DNA from: Chrysemys picta bellii
Lineage: Eukaryota > Chordata > Testudines > Emydidae
Direction of reading: 5' to 3'
Assembly (NCBI RefSeq): GCF_011386835.1
Contig: NC_088797.1
Location: forward strand, 96,916,264 to 96,980,263
Length of the DNA stretch: 64,000 nucleotides
Shown here: piece by piece, positions 25,801 through 35,103 of the stretch
Layout: each line of letters opens with the position of its first letter
Numbering within the stretch: the stretch's first letter is position 1
Program-made: the position numbers and the translations under genes
Notes under the pieces: generated by a model
What the model was told of the DNA's origin: nothing
The model's database searches: none
Seen by the model: only the letters and a program-made list of their open reading frames with translations

Positions 25801-28800
25801 ACTGAGAGAGCAGTGGTACATGGACCTTCGTCAGCTGTTAGAGGGAGACCGCAAACTGCTTCCCTTGTCTCCAGATCTGTTGCTGCAGCAGCATGGCTGG
25901 ATTCTTTATCCTGATCCTCAGTCTCTCCATTCCTGGGCACTTGGGATTTGATGAATGTAGAACAATCTTGTTCCTTGTTGGTTCAAAATGTATTACTTAA
26001 TTCTAGAAAGCAAGTAGTGAAAGCAAAGTTATTATTTGAAATGCGTTAGATTTGTTTTTTGGTTGCAAGGCAAATCTGTCTCACCAGTTACAGCTTGTAT
26101 TCTGGGTGTATTGGAGTATTTGATGTATTTAAAGTTTGAGTGATTATCTAATTCTTCTTTAAGAGTTCATTTGGTGGCTCTTTCATTTTATCATGTTTTG
26201 GTCAATGGTAGATCATTGTGCATGGTATGAAGGGTTTTCCAACTTGTATCCTCTTTGAGAGATCTGGTGTCACCATGGGATCTTAATTTGGTTTTATCTA
26301 TGCTTACGAAGCTGCCTTTTGAACCCTTGGCAGAGGGTTCTTTCTTTCTTTTTTTTAATCTCTTAAACTGTGTTTATTATTGCTATAACATCATTCAGAA
26401 GAAAGAGTGAATTACATGCCTTGATAGCAGGGTTATCATAAAGAAAGGTGGTTCTTATGCCTGATCCCAGGTTTTTACTGAAAATAATATCTGAGTTTCA
26501 AATCAGTCAGATAATTAATTTACCAGTATATTTTTCAAAGCCACATGCTAATAAAGGAGAATCTGTGTAACATACTTTAGATGCTAGAAGAGTTTTAACT
26601 AGGGCTGTCAAGTGATTAAAAAATTAATCCTGATTAATCGCGTGATTAAAAAAATTAATCCTGATTAATCATGCTGTTAATAATAGAATACTATTTATTT
26701 AAATATTTTTGGATGTTTTCTACGTTTTCAAATATATTGATTTCAATAACAACACAGAATACAAAGTGTACAGTGCTTACTTTATTTTTTATTACAAATA
26801 TTTGCACTATAAAAAACAAAAGAAATATTATTTTTCAATTCACCTAATACAAGTACTGTGGTGCAATCTCTTTGTCATGAAAGGTCAATTTACAAATGTA
26901 GAATTACGTACAAAATAACCCTCCATTCAAAAATAAAAAAATGTAAAACTTTAGAGCCTACAAGTCCAATCAGTCCTACTTCTTTTTCAGCCAATCACTC
27001 AGACAAACAAGTTTGTTTACATTTGCAGAAAATAATGCTGCCCGCTTCTTGTTTACAATGTCACCTGAAAGTGAGAACAGGCATTTGCATGGCACTGTTG
27101 TAGCCGGAGTTGCAAGATATTTACATGCTAGATGTGCTAAAGATTCATATGTCCCTTCATGCTTCAACCACCATTCCAGAGGAAATGTGTCCATGCTGAT
27201 GACAGCTTCTGCTGTGCGGAAGTGATGCGGTGCGGATTGATGCAAGTTTATTTTCATCATCTGAGTCAGATGCCACCAGCAGAAGGTTGATTTTATTTTT
27301 TGGTGGTTTGGGTTCTGTAGTTTCCACATTAGAGTGTTGCTCTTTTAAGACTTCTGAAAGCATGCTCCACATCTCATCCGTCTCTTGGAAGGCACTTCAG
27401 ATTCTTAAATCTTGGGTTGAGGGCTGTAGCTATCTTTAGAAATTTCACACTGGTACCTTCTTTGCGTTTTGTCAAATTTGCAGTGAAAGTGTTCTTAAAA
27501 TGAACAACATGTGCTTGTCATCATCTGAGACTTTCTATAACATGAAATATATTGCAGAATGTGGGTAAAACTGAGCAGTAGACATACAATTCTCCCCCAA
27601 GGAGTTCAGTCACAAATTTAATTCACGTATTTTTTTTTAACAAGCGTCATCTCCATGGAAGCATGTCCTCTGGAATGATGGCTGAAGCATGAAGAGGCAT
27701 ATGAATCTTTAGTGCATCTGGCATGTAAATATTTTGCAATGCCAGCTACAACAGTGCCATGCGAACGCCTGTTCTCACTTTCAGGTGACACTCTAAACAA
27801 GAAGTGGGCAGCATTATCTTCTGCAAATGTAACCAAACTTGTTTCTCTTCCGATTGGCTGAATGAGAAGTAGGACTGAGTGGACTTGTAGGCTCTAAAGT
27901 TTTGCATTGTTTTGTTTTTGAGTGCAGTTATGTAACACAATAAACTATATTTGTAAATTCAACTTTCATTACAGAGATTGCACTACAGTACTTGTATGAG
28001 GTGAATTGAAAAATACTACTTTTGTTTATAATTTTTAAGTGCAAATATTTGTAAGCAAAAATAATATAAAATGAGAACTGTACACTTTGTATTCTGTGTT
28101 GTAATTGAAATCAATATATTTGAAAATGTAGAAAAACATCACAAATATTTAATAAATTTCAGTTGGTATTCTATTGTTTAACAGTGCGATTAATCACGAT
28201 TAATTTTTTAATTGCAATTAATTTTTTTTTTAAATTAAAAAAGTTAATCACGTGAGTTAACTGCAATTAATCGGCAGCCCTAGTTTTAACATATTATTTA
28301 AATAAACTAAAGATTTTTGAAAGTCTTTTAGGTTATTTGTTTTGTATGCTAAGAATCATATGGGTTTTAGTGTATCTGCTATTTCCAAACGGATTAAATA
28401 ATGTATCTTTGAATGTGACAAATTAGCAGCAGTGTCTGTGCCTACTGTTGTGAGATTTCTTTCTGCTAGGGCAGTGGCAGCATCTTTTGCTTGTCTTAAA
28501 TGTTTCCCTGTTGTGGAAATCTGTAAGGCTCCTACTTGGAAGTCAGACCATATGACTAGTAAACATTATGCTTTGTATTTGACTTCAAGAGCAGATGCTA
28601 GATTAGATGGAATAGTGCCTCAATCATTGTTTAATTAGGACTCTGTCCCCTTCTCCTGAGTTTTCAGCACTGCTTGCCAGACTACCCTTAAGTGGCAATA
28701 TGCAGAACCACTCAAAGAAGAAATGAAGGTTACTTGTAACTGGAATTCTTGAGATGACTCTATGTTCACTCATCCTGGCCACCTTCCCCTCTTTCTCAGA

Positions 28801-29789
28801 GTCCTATCTTGGTTTCTCTCAGTTGTGGTAGAAGGAACTGAGGCAGGAGAGGGGTCAACGCCCCCTTATATAGTGTTTCCCTTAATCAGTGTTTGAAGAC
28901 GCTGAGGGAAGAGGTAGGAGGGGGCGCACATGGTCTCTAATGGGCACTAGAAGAAGGTTCTACCATTAGGATGCAATGGTCGGTGCATTACCCATAAGTG
29001 TGAATATACAATCATTGCAAAGAACTCCATGTATAAGTAACCAACCTTCATTTTAGCATTTCCTGCCTTTTTGTGTTCAGATGTACAGCGTTAAGGTAAC
29101 AGTAATATTTTTTGCATTAGACATACATTTTAAATGTTTAATCTGTAATAAACAAATGTTGGAAGTAGTATATCTTTTGACTGGGCTTGATTTCTGATAT
29201 GTTTTCTGTTGCTTGAAGAGTACATTTGCAGAACTTATGCATTCATTTTTTATTATAAAGGAGGAGAGAAGTCAAACCAAACAAGAAAAGACAGAGAACA
29301 GAACGAAACTCTGAAGAACCCAAAAGTAAGAAGTCAAGATTATCTCATTCAGAAAAACGCAGATCTAAGAGAAATAAACAGAAAGGTAAAATACGTTTTT
29401 AAACTGTCTCTATTTTTAAATATTAAATACATATATTGAGTGTTTAACCCTATCAAAGTGAGAGATACATTTATGTTTCTGGATTTCAATGGCTCACTAA
29501 CTGGATTGTCAAGGGAAAGAGAAAGGGGATGAATTTCTAATGATTCATAGACAGGAAGAGCCTCCAGAGTAATATACTATTTGAAGAAAGAATTGTGCAA
29601 ACAAAGGGAAGCAGCATTCCAAAAAGAGTGCTGAAGTGTTTGGTTCCATGTGGCTCTGGGGTTGCAAGCCTTTTGGTAACCTAAGATAACCTTTTTGACA
29701 TCACAGATACGGGGATAACATATGTTACCTCAAACTGATGACCTTATATTTTGTAGAAAAATAATCCCTTTTTCTTAAATGTTTGCCTT

Positions 29790-29847
<58 letters not shown>

Positions 29848-32800
29848 ATTTATTAGGTGGTAAGTGTACGCTTGTAAAACATGTTAAAATAGTGCATAAA
29901 ACCAAAGTAAACTAAATGTTTTTAAATGGCTGTTTCTTTTCAGATCAAGTTTCCTCAGATGATTCAGATGATTTTGATAACGGTAAATTATTCAAAGGAC
30001 TTCCTAAATTTTTGAACTGTATTACAAATTTTTGAATAGCTTGTATGCTATTTCCAATTGATTTATCCTTGGTTTCAGTTCTATTCATCAGCAGTTTTGG
30101 TCTTCTGATACAAAGATTTGAAATATTGTTTATGAAATACTGTAGGAAGAGAAGCAAACATAGGATATATCAAACAAAAAAAAGATTGATTTAAATCAGT
30201 GATTCTCAACCAAGGGTACGTGTACCGATGGGGGTACACAAAGGTCTTCTGGGGAATACATCAACGAATCTAGATATTTGTCTAGTTTTACAACAGGCTA
30301 TAGAAAAAGTACTAGCGAAGTCTGTACAAACTAAAATTTCATAAGGATAATGACTTGTTTATGCTACTCTATATACTATACACTGAAATGTAAGTACAAT
30401 ATTTATGTTCCTATTGATTTATTTGATCATTATATGGTTAAAATAAGAAAGTAAGGAATTTTTCAGTAATAGCGTGTTGTGACACTTTTGTATTTTTGGC
30501 TGATTTTGTAAGCAAGTAGTTTTTAAGTGAGGTGAAACTTGGACGTACGCAAAACAGATCAGATTCCTGAAAGGGGTACAGTAGTCTGGAAAGATTGAGA
30601 GCCACTGATTTAAATGCATAGGAAGGATAGGTGAAGGATACTTGGCAGGAATCCTTTTCAAGTTTATGGAAGGAAGAAAAATTATGGAATCTAGGAAGGA
30701 GAAGATAATAGAAGAATAGTAATACTAGGAAAAATAGTTAAAGAATTGAGTCAAATTTGTGCAAAAGAAAGACTATAAGGGTGAAAACAAATATTACTCT
30801 GCTAATCACTGTAGGGGCATGAGAGGTATGTGAGGTATGTATATATATATATAGATACACTATATAATAGTAAGTTATCTGTAACCTCAGAATAAATTAT
30901 TAGAGAGCAGTATGAGGGAGGTACCTTGCCCAGTATGCTCTAAACCAAAGTCCATTCCAGTTCCCACCCACAGTACTTCATAGAGCCACCTGCTACAGTA
31001 AGGAGAGATCAGTGGCTGATCCTAGCAGTCCTAGTGGCTGCTTTGGCAATGGCATTTCCTGCTCCTCACTAATTCCACTCCCCAATGCCCGTTTCATTAT
31101 GGGGGCTCCTGCCTCTGGGCCGCCTACTTTCTTGTTGCAGAGTATCTGGAAGAGACTGATAGTTCTGTTATAATTCTGTTCCCCTACTCTGTGAGGATCT
31201 GTGTGCCAACATGGACCACGTGCAGCATTTCTTTGTTTAATTTTAAGAGCAAAGTGCTAACACTGCTGTTGATACAAGGATCAGTGTTCTGGAGCAGAGT
31301 CCAACAGATTAAGGCAGTAGAAGCACCATACCAAATCAATAGGGCTTTTAAAAACAAATGCTGTAATGTAACAATTTTAGTTGGCAAGCAGAAATGATTG
31401 TCAGATGCATTTGCCATAACTGTTATGTTTTGGGCAAAAGATGAGTTGATAAAGTTTCATTTCTGCGCAGTCTTGAAAGTCCTCTATATAATAACCTATT
31501 TTAATTAATTGTAGAAAAAATGTGGAGGACAACCTTAAAAATTAAAGAATATCAGCTAATAATGAAAAACGTGTGCAGTCTACCAATATGGGACAATCCA
31601 TCTTGAAAACTGGACCCTAAAAGCTGGATTGAACATTATTCTCTCATGTTTTTCATGTCTCTTTTTTAGTAATAAATATTTCATTTTAAGGTAGAAAACA
31701 ATAAATTTCTTTTATTGATTTTCCTTTTTAAGGTTGCACGTACCATGAGATATGTATTAGGGAGACAGCTGCACATTTATATGAAAAGCAATTTGCAAAA
31801 AAAAATCCTCGCCCCTCCCCCCCAATATTTTTTCCCCTCACGTTTAAAGTTGTACTTTGACTCAGAGGCTTAGACTTGCCAATAGTGCCATGTAAAATTT
31901 GGGGAAAAAAATTGAAAATTAATTTTCTTAAGATGTTTTAATAATATTTAACAGATCCAGATGACAGTGAAGAGCAAGATGTTCCTTCAGATGCTGACTT
32001 TTGGAAGGGTCCTCTACAGGAGACAGATGAAAAATCACGGTTAGTTCTGATACCAGTAGCTTGTATATCTTGCAATTGTTATGCCTATTCAAAAATCATG
32101 TGGCTGTATGCATCTTTTCAGGATTTATTATGATTATTCCAACACTGAAAATCAATCCCAAATCTTCTTCCCTTCACCACACCCAAGTATATATCCTTAG
32201 AAGGAGAGGAAGTGTGTGAAACTTGGAGAAATCCTCCCCTCAAGCCAGGGAGCTGCTCCAGTCCTGCTACTGCAGCCTCAGAACTACAGTAGCCTCTGTT
32301 TTGCTTGCCATCCCCTCTGCTCCTACACCTCTATGGAAAGGAAGGTGACTCCACTTAGTCATTGATTCACTGGCTCTTCCTCTGCCCCAGCTGTTACCCT
32401 GGGCCTTTGCAGCACTGTGGAAGGACCTGCCACAGGCCTGGGCTCCATGATATAATGGACATGCACACCCCTTGGGAGGATCCTTATGGCCATAATTTGC
32501 TCCTTTGCATTTTTTTCACCAGTAAATATGTTGGAATATTTGCACAATGGGAAGTAATTTGATTTCTGTTAAGAGAATACCTCCCATTTACTTGCTTTAA
32601 AACCAGTAACAAAATAAAATTGGGGATTTTTGCTTTAGATCCTTTAAAAATAACACCTACATTGTACGCTACTTAAACAAAAAGCACCAGTGACACAACT
32701 TATATTTTGAAGAGTGGGAAGAGAATTGCTTTGTAGCATAAATTTGCTGTGCGTGTATGTATCCAACCTTTCCCAAAATAGGAATTTATTTAGGATCCAG

Positions 32801-34581
32801 TGCTGGTCTTATTCCTCAGATGCTCTGCTATTCTTCGCTCATTCAGGAAGAACTAAGGACCTGATTTCATTTCAAACAAACGATTCAAACTGTATTTGAA
32901 TTTTTCTCAAATTTTTGGCCAAACTTTACTTGAAGTCAGTCTATTCTTGAAATACATTAGAGGAAATAACTACCTCCATGCAGGTCAGCTCACAAGGGGG
33001 TCACTCATATCCTACCCCCACTCCGTGGGGATAAAGACACAAAAAGTAGCAGAACTGTCATAGTTCTCCTGTGTGGTGAGGCAGTCATTGAGAAGCCATG
33101 CAAGGAGACACTACACCTACTACATACCATGGAGCAGTGCTCAGCAGCACCTTTCTCCATATCAGCTTGGAAGTATTGTAGTGAGGCCATCTGCCACTAT
33201 GCAGATACAGAGCCCTGCTCAGATACAAAATCTCTATCGTGGATATAAATCGGGTATCCGTGGAGCTGCAGGGCTTGATCAGGAAGTGCAGTGGCAAAAG
33301 CAGCAGCATGTCGGGCTGCCTCTTGCAGGAGCCAACACTCCATGCGGGAAGCTCCTCTAGCGTGGCTGTACTGCTTCCAGCCATGCCCATTGGGTGGCAC
33401 CAGGTTCACTGGCAGCTGTCCCGGGTCACGCTAGTGTGTGCAAGCAGCTCGCACACTCCTGGACAGGAGCCGCAGACCACTGCATGGAAGGGATTCCTTT
33501 CTGGGAGTGTACAAGCTGCTTGCACGCACTAATGCAACCAGGGACAGCTGCCAGTGAGGCTGGTGCCTGCGCCAGTGAGCGGTGCTGGGGGTGTTACAGC
33601 CACGCCGGAGGACCTGCCAGTGCGGGGCTCTGGCTCCTGTGAGCGGCAGCCCAACATGCTGCTGCTTTTGCTGCTGCAGTTCTCGGTAGAGCCCTGCAGC
33701 TCTGCGGATACCCGATTTATATCCACACATATCTGCACCCACAGATATAGGTTTTGGATCCGCGCAGGGCTCTACAGATACATGTGCAAAGACACCTCCT
33801 TCCCACTACTACAGCTTCATGGGCTTTAGTAACAGCCAGAGAGTGATGGTGTCTGTTTGAGGCGATGTTACTTGTAAAAAAACCCTATTTGCCTACTTAC
33901 TCAGCTAGAGATATTAATAGAAAAATGCCCTAAAAACCTGCTGTTGGGCTTGCAGAGCCACAAACTCCAGGATACTTATTTCATTGGAAAAGATGAAAAA
34001 CAAATCTAATCCTCCTTGATTCCCAAAGCCATTTAGTGCTAAGGCAGGAGAGGTGAGATTATAGACAATAGGTATAAAAAGAAACGTAGCAGATCTCCTG
34101 AAACCCCAGACAGATAAACTGTGTCCTATTCCCTTATTTTTTTAGAGATAGTTATCTGTAAATGTTGGATTATGATTGAGGGCAAGCATAACATAGCTAT
34201 TAGTTCTACTCACTCGAGAGAAAATAATCTTTGATCATTTATATGCTGTACACTCCCTAATATTTATTATAAGAGTAATGTCATGCCAAAATAATTTAAT
34301 TATTAGGAGTATTTCCTAAATATCAAAACACTGCTTCAGTCAGTCAGAAAGAGGAGGAAATGGAAGAAAATAGAAATGTAGCGTACCTCGTGTGTATGGC
34401 TTTAAATTTGTTCTTCTTATAACCAGAAATCTCACCAAACTTTTGTAGCAAAAGGAATAAAGACTGTGTGGCAACAGATAAAAAGCCCTACATCTGCTAC
34501 TCACATATTTTAATATTATTATTTGATTTTTCTTACAGGGAGGAAGAGTTTGATGAATATTTTCAAGACTTGTTTCTCTGA
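9292..34581 (+). CDS. FRA10AC1: FRA10AC1, last seven coding exons (3' part of gene)
   Basis: Seven exons join in frame into 164 residues plus TGA: 9292-9337, 22179-22292, 24530-24572, 29261-29385, 29944-29982, 31955-32039, 34539-34581. The product starts FGFRWRHEKEVVSGKG and ends EEEFDEYFQDLFL, which I recognise as the C-terminal half of FRA10AC1, a conserved nuclear protein named from the human FRA10A fragile site. Its molecular role is poorly defined; a link to splicing complexes has been proposed. Visible parts are a Cys-rich core (CGNKHC, then CPQCSC and NFHHR, a plausible zinc site), a Lys/Arg-rich segment resembling a nuclear localisation signal, an Asp/Glu/Ser-rich linker, and a conserved acidic tail beginning with WKGPL. 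All introns have GT and AG ends. The N-terminal half was not found in the window and presumably lies to the left. PDE6C lies convergent downstream, as in human. No disabling change is seen. Confidence 0.95.
10342..10405. repeat. (TG)n microsatellite
   Basis: About 32 uninterrupted TG units. Short ORFs that read VCVCVC come from it and are not genes. Confidence 0.97.
11151..11290. repeat. Unclassified interspersed repeat, copy 1
   Basis: CACTCAAAAACTAAAAAATG and ATGCCAGAATTAA, then GCGATCATGTAATTA. Copies with the same order of words lie at about 20040-20215 and, weakly, at 59925-59990. The class is not recognised. Confidence 0.5.
11512..11890 (+). mobile_element. hAT transposase 3' fragment
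   Basis: Reads, with breaks, like the end of a hAT transposase dimerisation domain (CLFSLSG...NKKWAAL...NVNKLV pattern), followed by the same AT-rich 3' region as the arms of the element at 26600-28282. No duplication found; a truncated copy. Confidence 0.7.
12465..12735. mobile_element. DIRS-type terminal fragment (probable)
   Basis: TTCTTTGAGGTACCGGTCCC and TGTGTATTCCACATATGTG, then AAAGGGCAGAGCAGACTGAC. The wording resembles the terminal region of sauropsid DIRS retroelements, like 28700-29060 here. No coding part remains. Confidence 0.45.
13116..13395 (+). repeat. MIR/L2-related SINE
   Basis: TCTAGAAGGCAGGAGATCAG and TTGGCTCTACTGCTGCCTTT, then CAAGTTACTTCACTTCTCTG, followed by an L2-like tail (GCAGGGACTGCCTCCTACTA, TGTACAGCACCTAGCACAGT). 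Confidence 0.8.
13956..14170. mobile_element. hAT MITE, GTCTACAC-ended family
   Basis: TAGGGCTTGTCTACACTG at the left and CAGTGTAGACTAGCCCTTA at the right. An MIR/L2-like tail (TTAGATTGTAAGCTCCTTGG) follows to about 14285. Confidence 0.8.
14288..14520. mobile_element. PLE-derived palindrome, copy 2
   Basis: The left arm (ACAAGGTGGGTGAAATATCT ... CTTCTTCAGGT) is the inverted partner of the right arm (ACCTGAAGAAGAGCTCTGTG ... CTCCCACCTTGT). Same 3' family as 2597-3636 and 48343-48562. Arms are diverged, and no clear duplication is seen. Short ORFs here are artefacts. Confidence 0.75.
16831..16875. repeat. (CA)n(TA)n microsatellite
   Basis: A CA tract of about 8 units running into about 15 TA units. 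Confidence 0.95.
17513..18825. mobile_element. Composite hAT element with 8-bp duplication and captured GC-rich DNA
   Basis: Ends CAGAGGTGATG (17513) and CATCGCCTCTG (18825), flanked by AAAGTGAA at 17505-17512 and 18826-18833. A second copy of the left end (CAGAGGCGATGTGTAACTG) starts at 18692, so 18692-18825 is itself a small MITE. The 1.08 kb between them (about 17610-18691) is GC-rich, does not look like the MITE, and contains a MIR-like piece (TCCTTGATGGACTCTGTGAG, CTCTGTATAATGGGGGAGAC). Confidence 0.85.
19356..19967. mobile_element. GC-rich hAT element with 8-bp duplication
   Basis: Ends CTAAGTTCCTTCTAA and TTAGAGGGAACATTG (imperfect 15-bp inverted repeats), flanked by perfect GATAGAAC at 19348-19355 and 19968-19975. 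The interior is C-rich with repeated CACCCC/GAGCCC words. The 170-residue ORF in it is compositional. Confidence 0.88.
20040..20215. repeat. Unclassified interspersed repeat, copy 2, with (TG)n
   Basis: CACTCAAAAGTTAGGAAATG and TTAATTACATGATCACATGC match the order seen at 11151-11290. A TG microsatellite lies at about 20111-20131. Confidence 0.55.
20560..20800 (+). repeat. MIR SINE
   Basis: GAGTTCTAATCCTGGCTCTG, CCACTGACTTACTGTGTGTC and TCGGTAAAATGGGGATAATA in the expected order. Confidence 0.9.
22179..22292 (+). CDS. FRA10AC1: FRA10AC1 exon, Cys-rich core
   Basis: A 114-nt exon between TTGACAG and GTAAGT. It carries CGNKHC, the SWEVNFGYMEYGEKRNALVK stretch and the start of an Arg codon. 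This is the most conserved part of the protein. The 12.8-kb intron before it is full of repeats. Confidence 0.95.
22293..24529 (+). other. FRA10AC1 2.2-kb intron
   Basis: Holds the CR1 fragment at 22785-23925. I see nothing I can name in 22293-22784 or 23926-24529. Confidence 0.7.
22785..23925 (+). mobile_element. CR1 LINE 3' fragment (end of reverse transcriptase to tail)
   Basis: The + strand reads, with frameshifts, the C-terminal reverse transcriptase of CR1: LDNGVESMLIKFANNTK (the catalytic DD of the family's FADDTK is changed to NN), STAEKDLGVIVDHKLNEL, YSALVRPRLEYCIQFWAP and SGLNLQQGKFRLDIRKNF. It ends in the short TCTATGATTCTGTGATT tail typical of CR1. 5' truncated and dead. Confidence 0.93.
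24530..24572 (+). CDS. FRA10AC1: FRA10AC1 exon, CPQC motif
   Basis: A 43-nt exon between a pyrimidine-rich CCCCAG and GTAATG. It reads RLCPQCSCKLNFHHR across its junctions. The CxxC and HH residues with the upstream CxxxxC form a plausible metal-binding site; that role is inference. Confidence 0.93.
24950..25437. repeat. GC-rich interspersed repeat, possibly hAT-derived
   Basis: GC-rich block of GGAGCTGCAGCCAGGAGCTG-type words in AT-rich surroundings. The right end TTTGGGGGACCTCTG resembles a hAT terminus, but no matching left end or duplication was found. ORFs of 150-210 residues across it are compositional. Confidence 0.45.
25438..29060 (+). mobile_element. DIRS-type retroelement remnant, interrupted by a hAT
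   Basis: Left part 25438-26591: with frame changes it reads ESNVLADHLSRDHFQ (RNase H end), FNKKCHLLFCSRAGKESQS, SLIQKVVRKIKQVRAKV and a stretch like the N-terminus of a tyrosine recombinase (PWDLNLVLS-type, decayed). Right part 28291-28640 reads the recombinase end: ARAVAASFACLK, VVEICKAPTWKS and HYALYLTSRADARLDG. An inverted pair ATGAAGGTTACTTGTA (near 28724) and AAGTAACCAACCTTCAT (near 29036) fits the complementary termini of DIRS elements. Many stops; dead. Confidence 0.75.
26600..28282. mobile_element. Foldback hAT element with two convergent transposase 3' ends
   Basis: Begins TAGGGCTGTCAAGTGATT and ends AATCGGCAGCCCTA, flanked by perfect GTTTTAAC at 26592-26599 and 28283-28290. Arms 26600-27203 and about 27648-28282 are long imperfect inverted repeats. 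Each encodes the hAT dimerisation domain pointing outward: on - (27329-26976) EWWLKHEGTYESLAHLACKY and FSLSGDIVNKKRAAL, and on + (27645-27870) EWWLKHEEAYESLVHLACKY and FSLSGDTLNKKWAAL. The centre (27204-27647) keeps more transposase on the - strand only. It interrupts the DIRS remnant. Confidence 0.9.
29261..29385 (+). CDS. FRA10AC1: FRA10AC1 exon, basic segment
   Basis: A 125-nt exon between TTATAAAG and GTAAAA. It encodes a Lys/Arg-rich stretch including PKSKKSRLSHSEKRRSKRNK, a likely nuclear localisation signal and the least conserved part of the family apart from the KKSRLS block. The acceptor has a weak AT-rich tract. Confidence 0.9.
29386..29943 (+). other. FRA10AC1 558-bp intron
   Basis: Apart from the GT tract at 29795-29845 nothing recognisable is seen. 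Confidence 0.7.
29795..29845. repeat. (GT)n microsatellite close to a small exon
   Basis: About 25 GT units, ending 98 bases before the 39-nt FRA10AC1 exon. In the transcript it is a UG repeat. Confidence 0.97.
29944..29982 (+). CDS. FRA10AC1: FRA10AC1 39-nt exon, acidic Ser/Asp
   Basis: A 39-nt exon between CTTTTCAG and GTAAAT. It reads DQVSSDDSDDFDN, in frame at both ends, with a multiple-of-three length, so skipping would keep the frame. A 51-bp GT tract ends 98 bases upstream. Confidence 0.85.
29983..31954 (+). other. FRA10AC1 2.0-kb intron
   Basis: Contains the hAT at 30197-30607. 30616-31954 holds a short TA tract near 30840 and no gene or named repeat that I can see. Confidence 0.7.
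30197..30607. mobile_element. hAT element with perfect 8-bp duplication
   Basis: Ends CAGTGATTCTCAACC and GATTGAGAGCCACTG, flanked by ATTTAAAT at 30189-30196 and 30608-30615. The interior is AT-rich without coding capacity. Charlie-like ends. Confidence 0.93.
31955..32039 (+). CDS. FRA10AC1: FRA10AC1 exon, WKGPL acidic tail
   Basis: An 85-nt exon between TTTAACAG and GTTAGT. It reads DDSEEQDVPSDADFWKGPLQ and then ETDEKS. The WKGPLxETDEKS block matches the human protein as I recall it. Confidence 0.93.
32040..34538 (+). other. FRA10AC1 2.5-kb intron
   Basis: Contains the palindromic hAT at 33209-33773. I see nothing I can name in 32040-33200 or 33782-34538. Confidence 0.7.
33209..33773. mobile_element. 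Palindromic GC-rich hAT element
   Basis: Ends AGAGCCCTGC and GCAGGGCTCT, flanked by GCAGATAC (33201-33208) and ACAGATAC (33774-33781), 7 of 8 identical. Long arms contain GTGGATATAAATCGGGTATC on the left and its inverse GATACCCGATTTATATCCAC on the right. Overlapping ORFs on both strands are a result of the palindrome. Confidence 0.85.
34539..34581 (+). CDS. FRA10AC1: FRA10AC1 terminal coding exon and stop
   Basis: The exon starts after TTCTTACAG and encodes EEEFDEYFQDLFL followed by TGA at 34579-34581. This tail is essentially identical to the human C-terminus as I recall it. Confidence 0.95.
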
Positions 34582-35097
34582 AACTCCATGTGGAAACCTA
34601 GATTAATTTCTTCTTGAATTGTCACGATTCATATCTGAATACCAAATCAGATTTAGGAATTTATATATTGTTTTTTCTATAAAAATTCCATTAAAGGCAC
34701 AGCTCCTACAATTGACTGCCCCTGGACACATACCCCTGCTTACATAGAGCATCACTGATTTCACTGGGACATGCCCATGTTTGTCAGTTGCAGGATTGGG
34801 GCATAAGCAGTTTCTCGTGGAAGATGATAGATACTCTGAACATTAATGAAGAATGACATATAACATACCTGGTTATAATTTATTTTCAGCTGAGTGCATT
34901 GTAAAGTACAAATCTAAAAAATTAATCTCAAAAGGGTGAGAAGGAGACATATCAGAATGGAGTTTACTGATAGAGTGCAGTGTTTTCACAGCGATCAGAT
35001 ACATGAAGTACTTGCTTCCACGCTGCGCTTTTTAGTTAATTGTTTTAAAGGCATATTCTAGTTGACTCCCTGTTCTGTATTTACCACTAAACTCTTT

Positions 35098-35103
35098 AAT
35101 AAA
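35098..35103 (+). promoter_or_regulatory. Candidate FRA10AC1 polyadenylation signal
   Basis: A canonical AATAAA about 517 bases after the FRA10AC1 stop. An ATTAAA near 34689 and another AATAAA near 35443 are alternatives. No transcript evidence can be seen, so the choice is inference. Confidence 0.4.

Larger units (their letters stand above)
24573..29260 (+). other. FRA10AC1 4.7-kb intron
   Basis: Holds a GC-rich repeat, a DIRS remnant and a foldback hAT. I see nothing I can name in 24573-24949 or 29061-29260. Confidence 0.7.

Noticed and set aside
25169..25801. 210-residue ORF
   Set aside because: It runs from a GC-rich repeat into the wrong frame of the DIRS remnant; no consistent protein.
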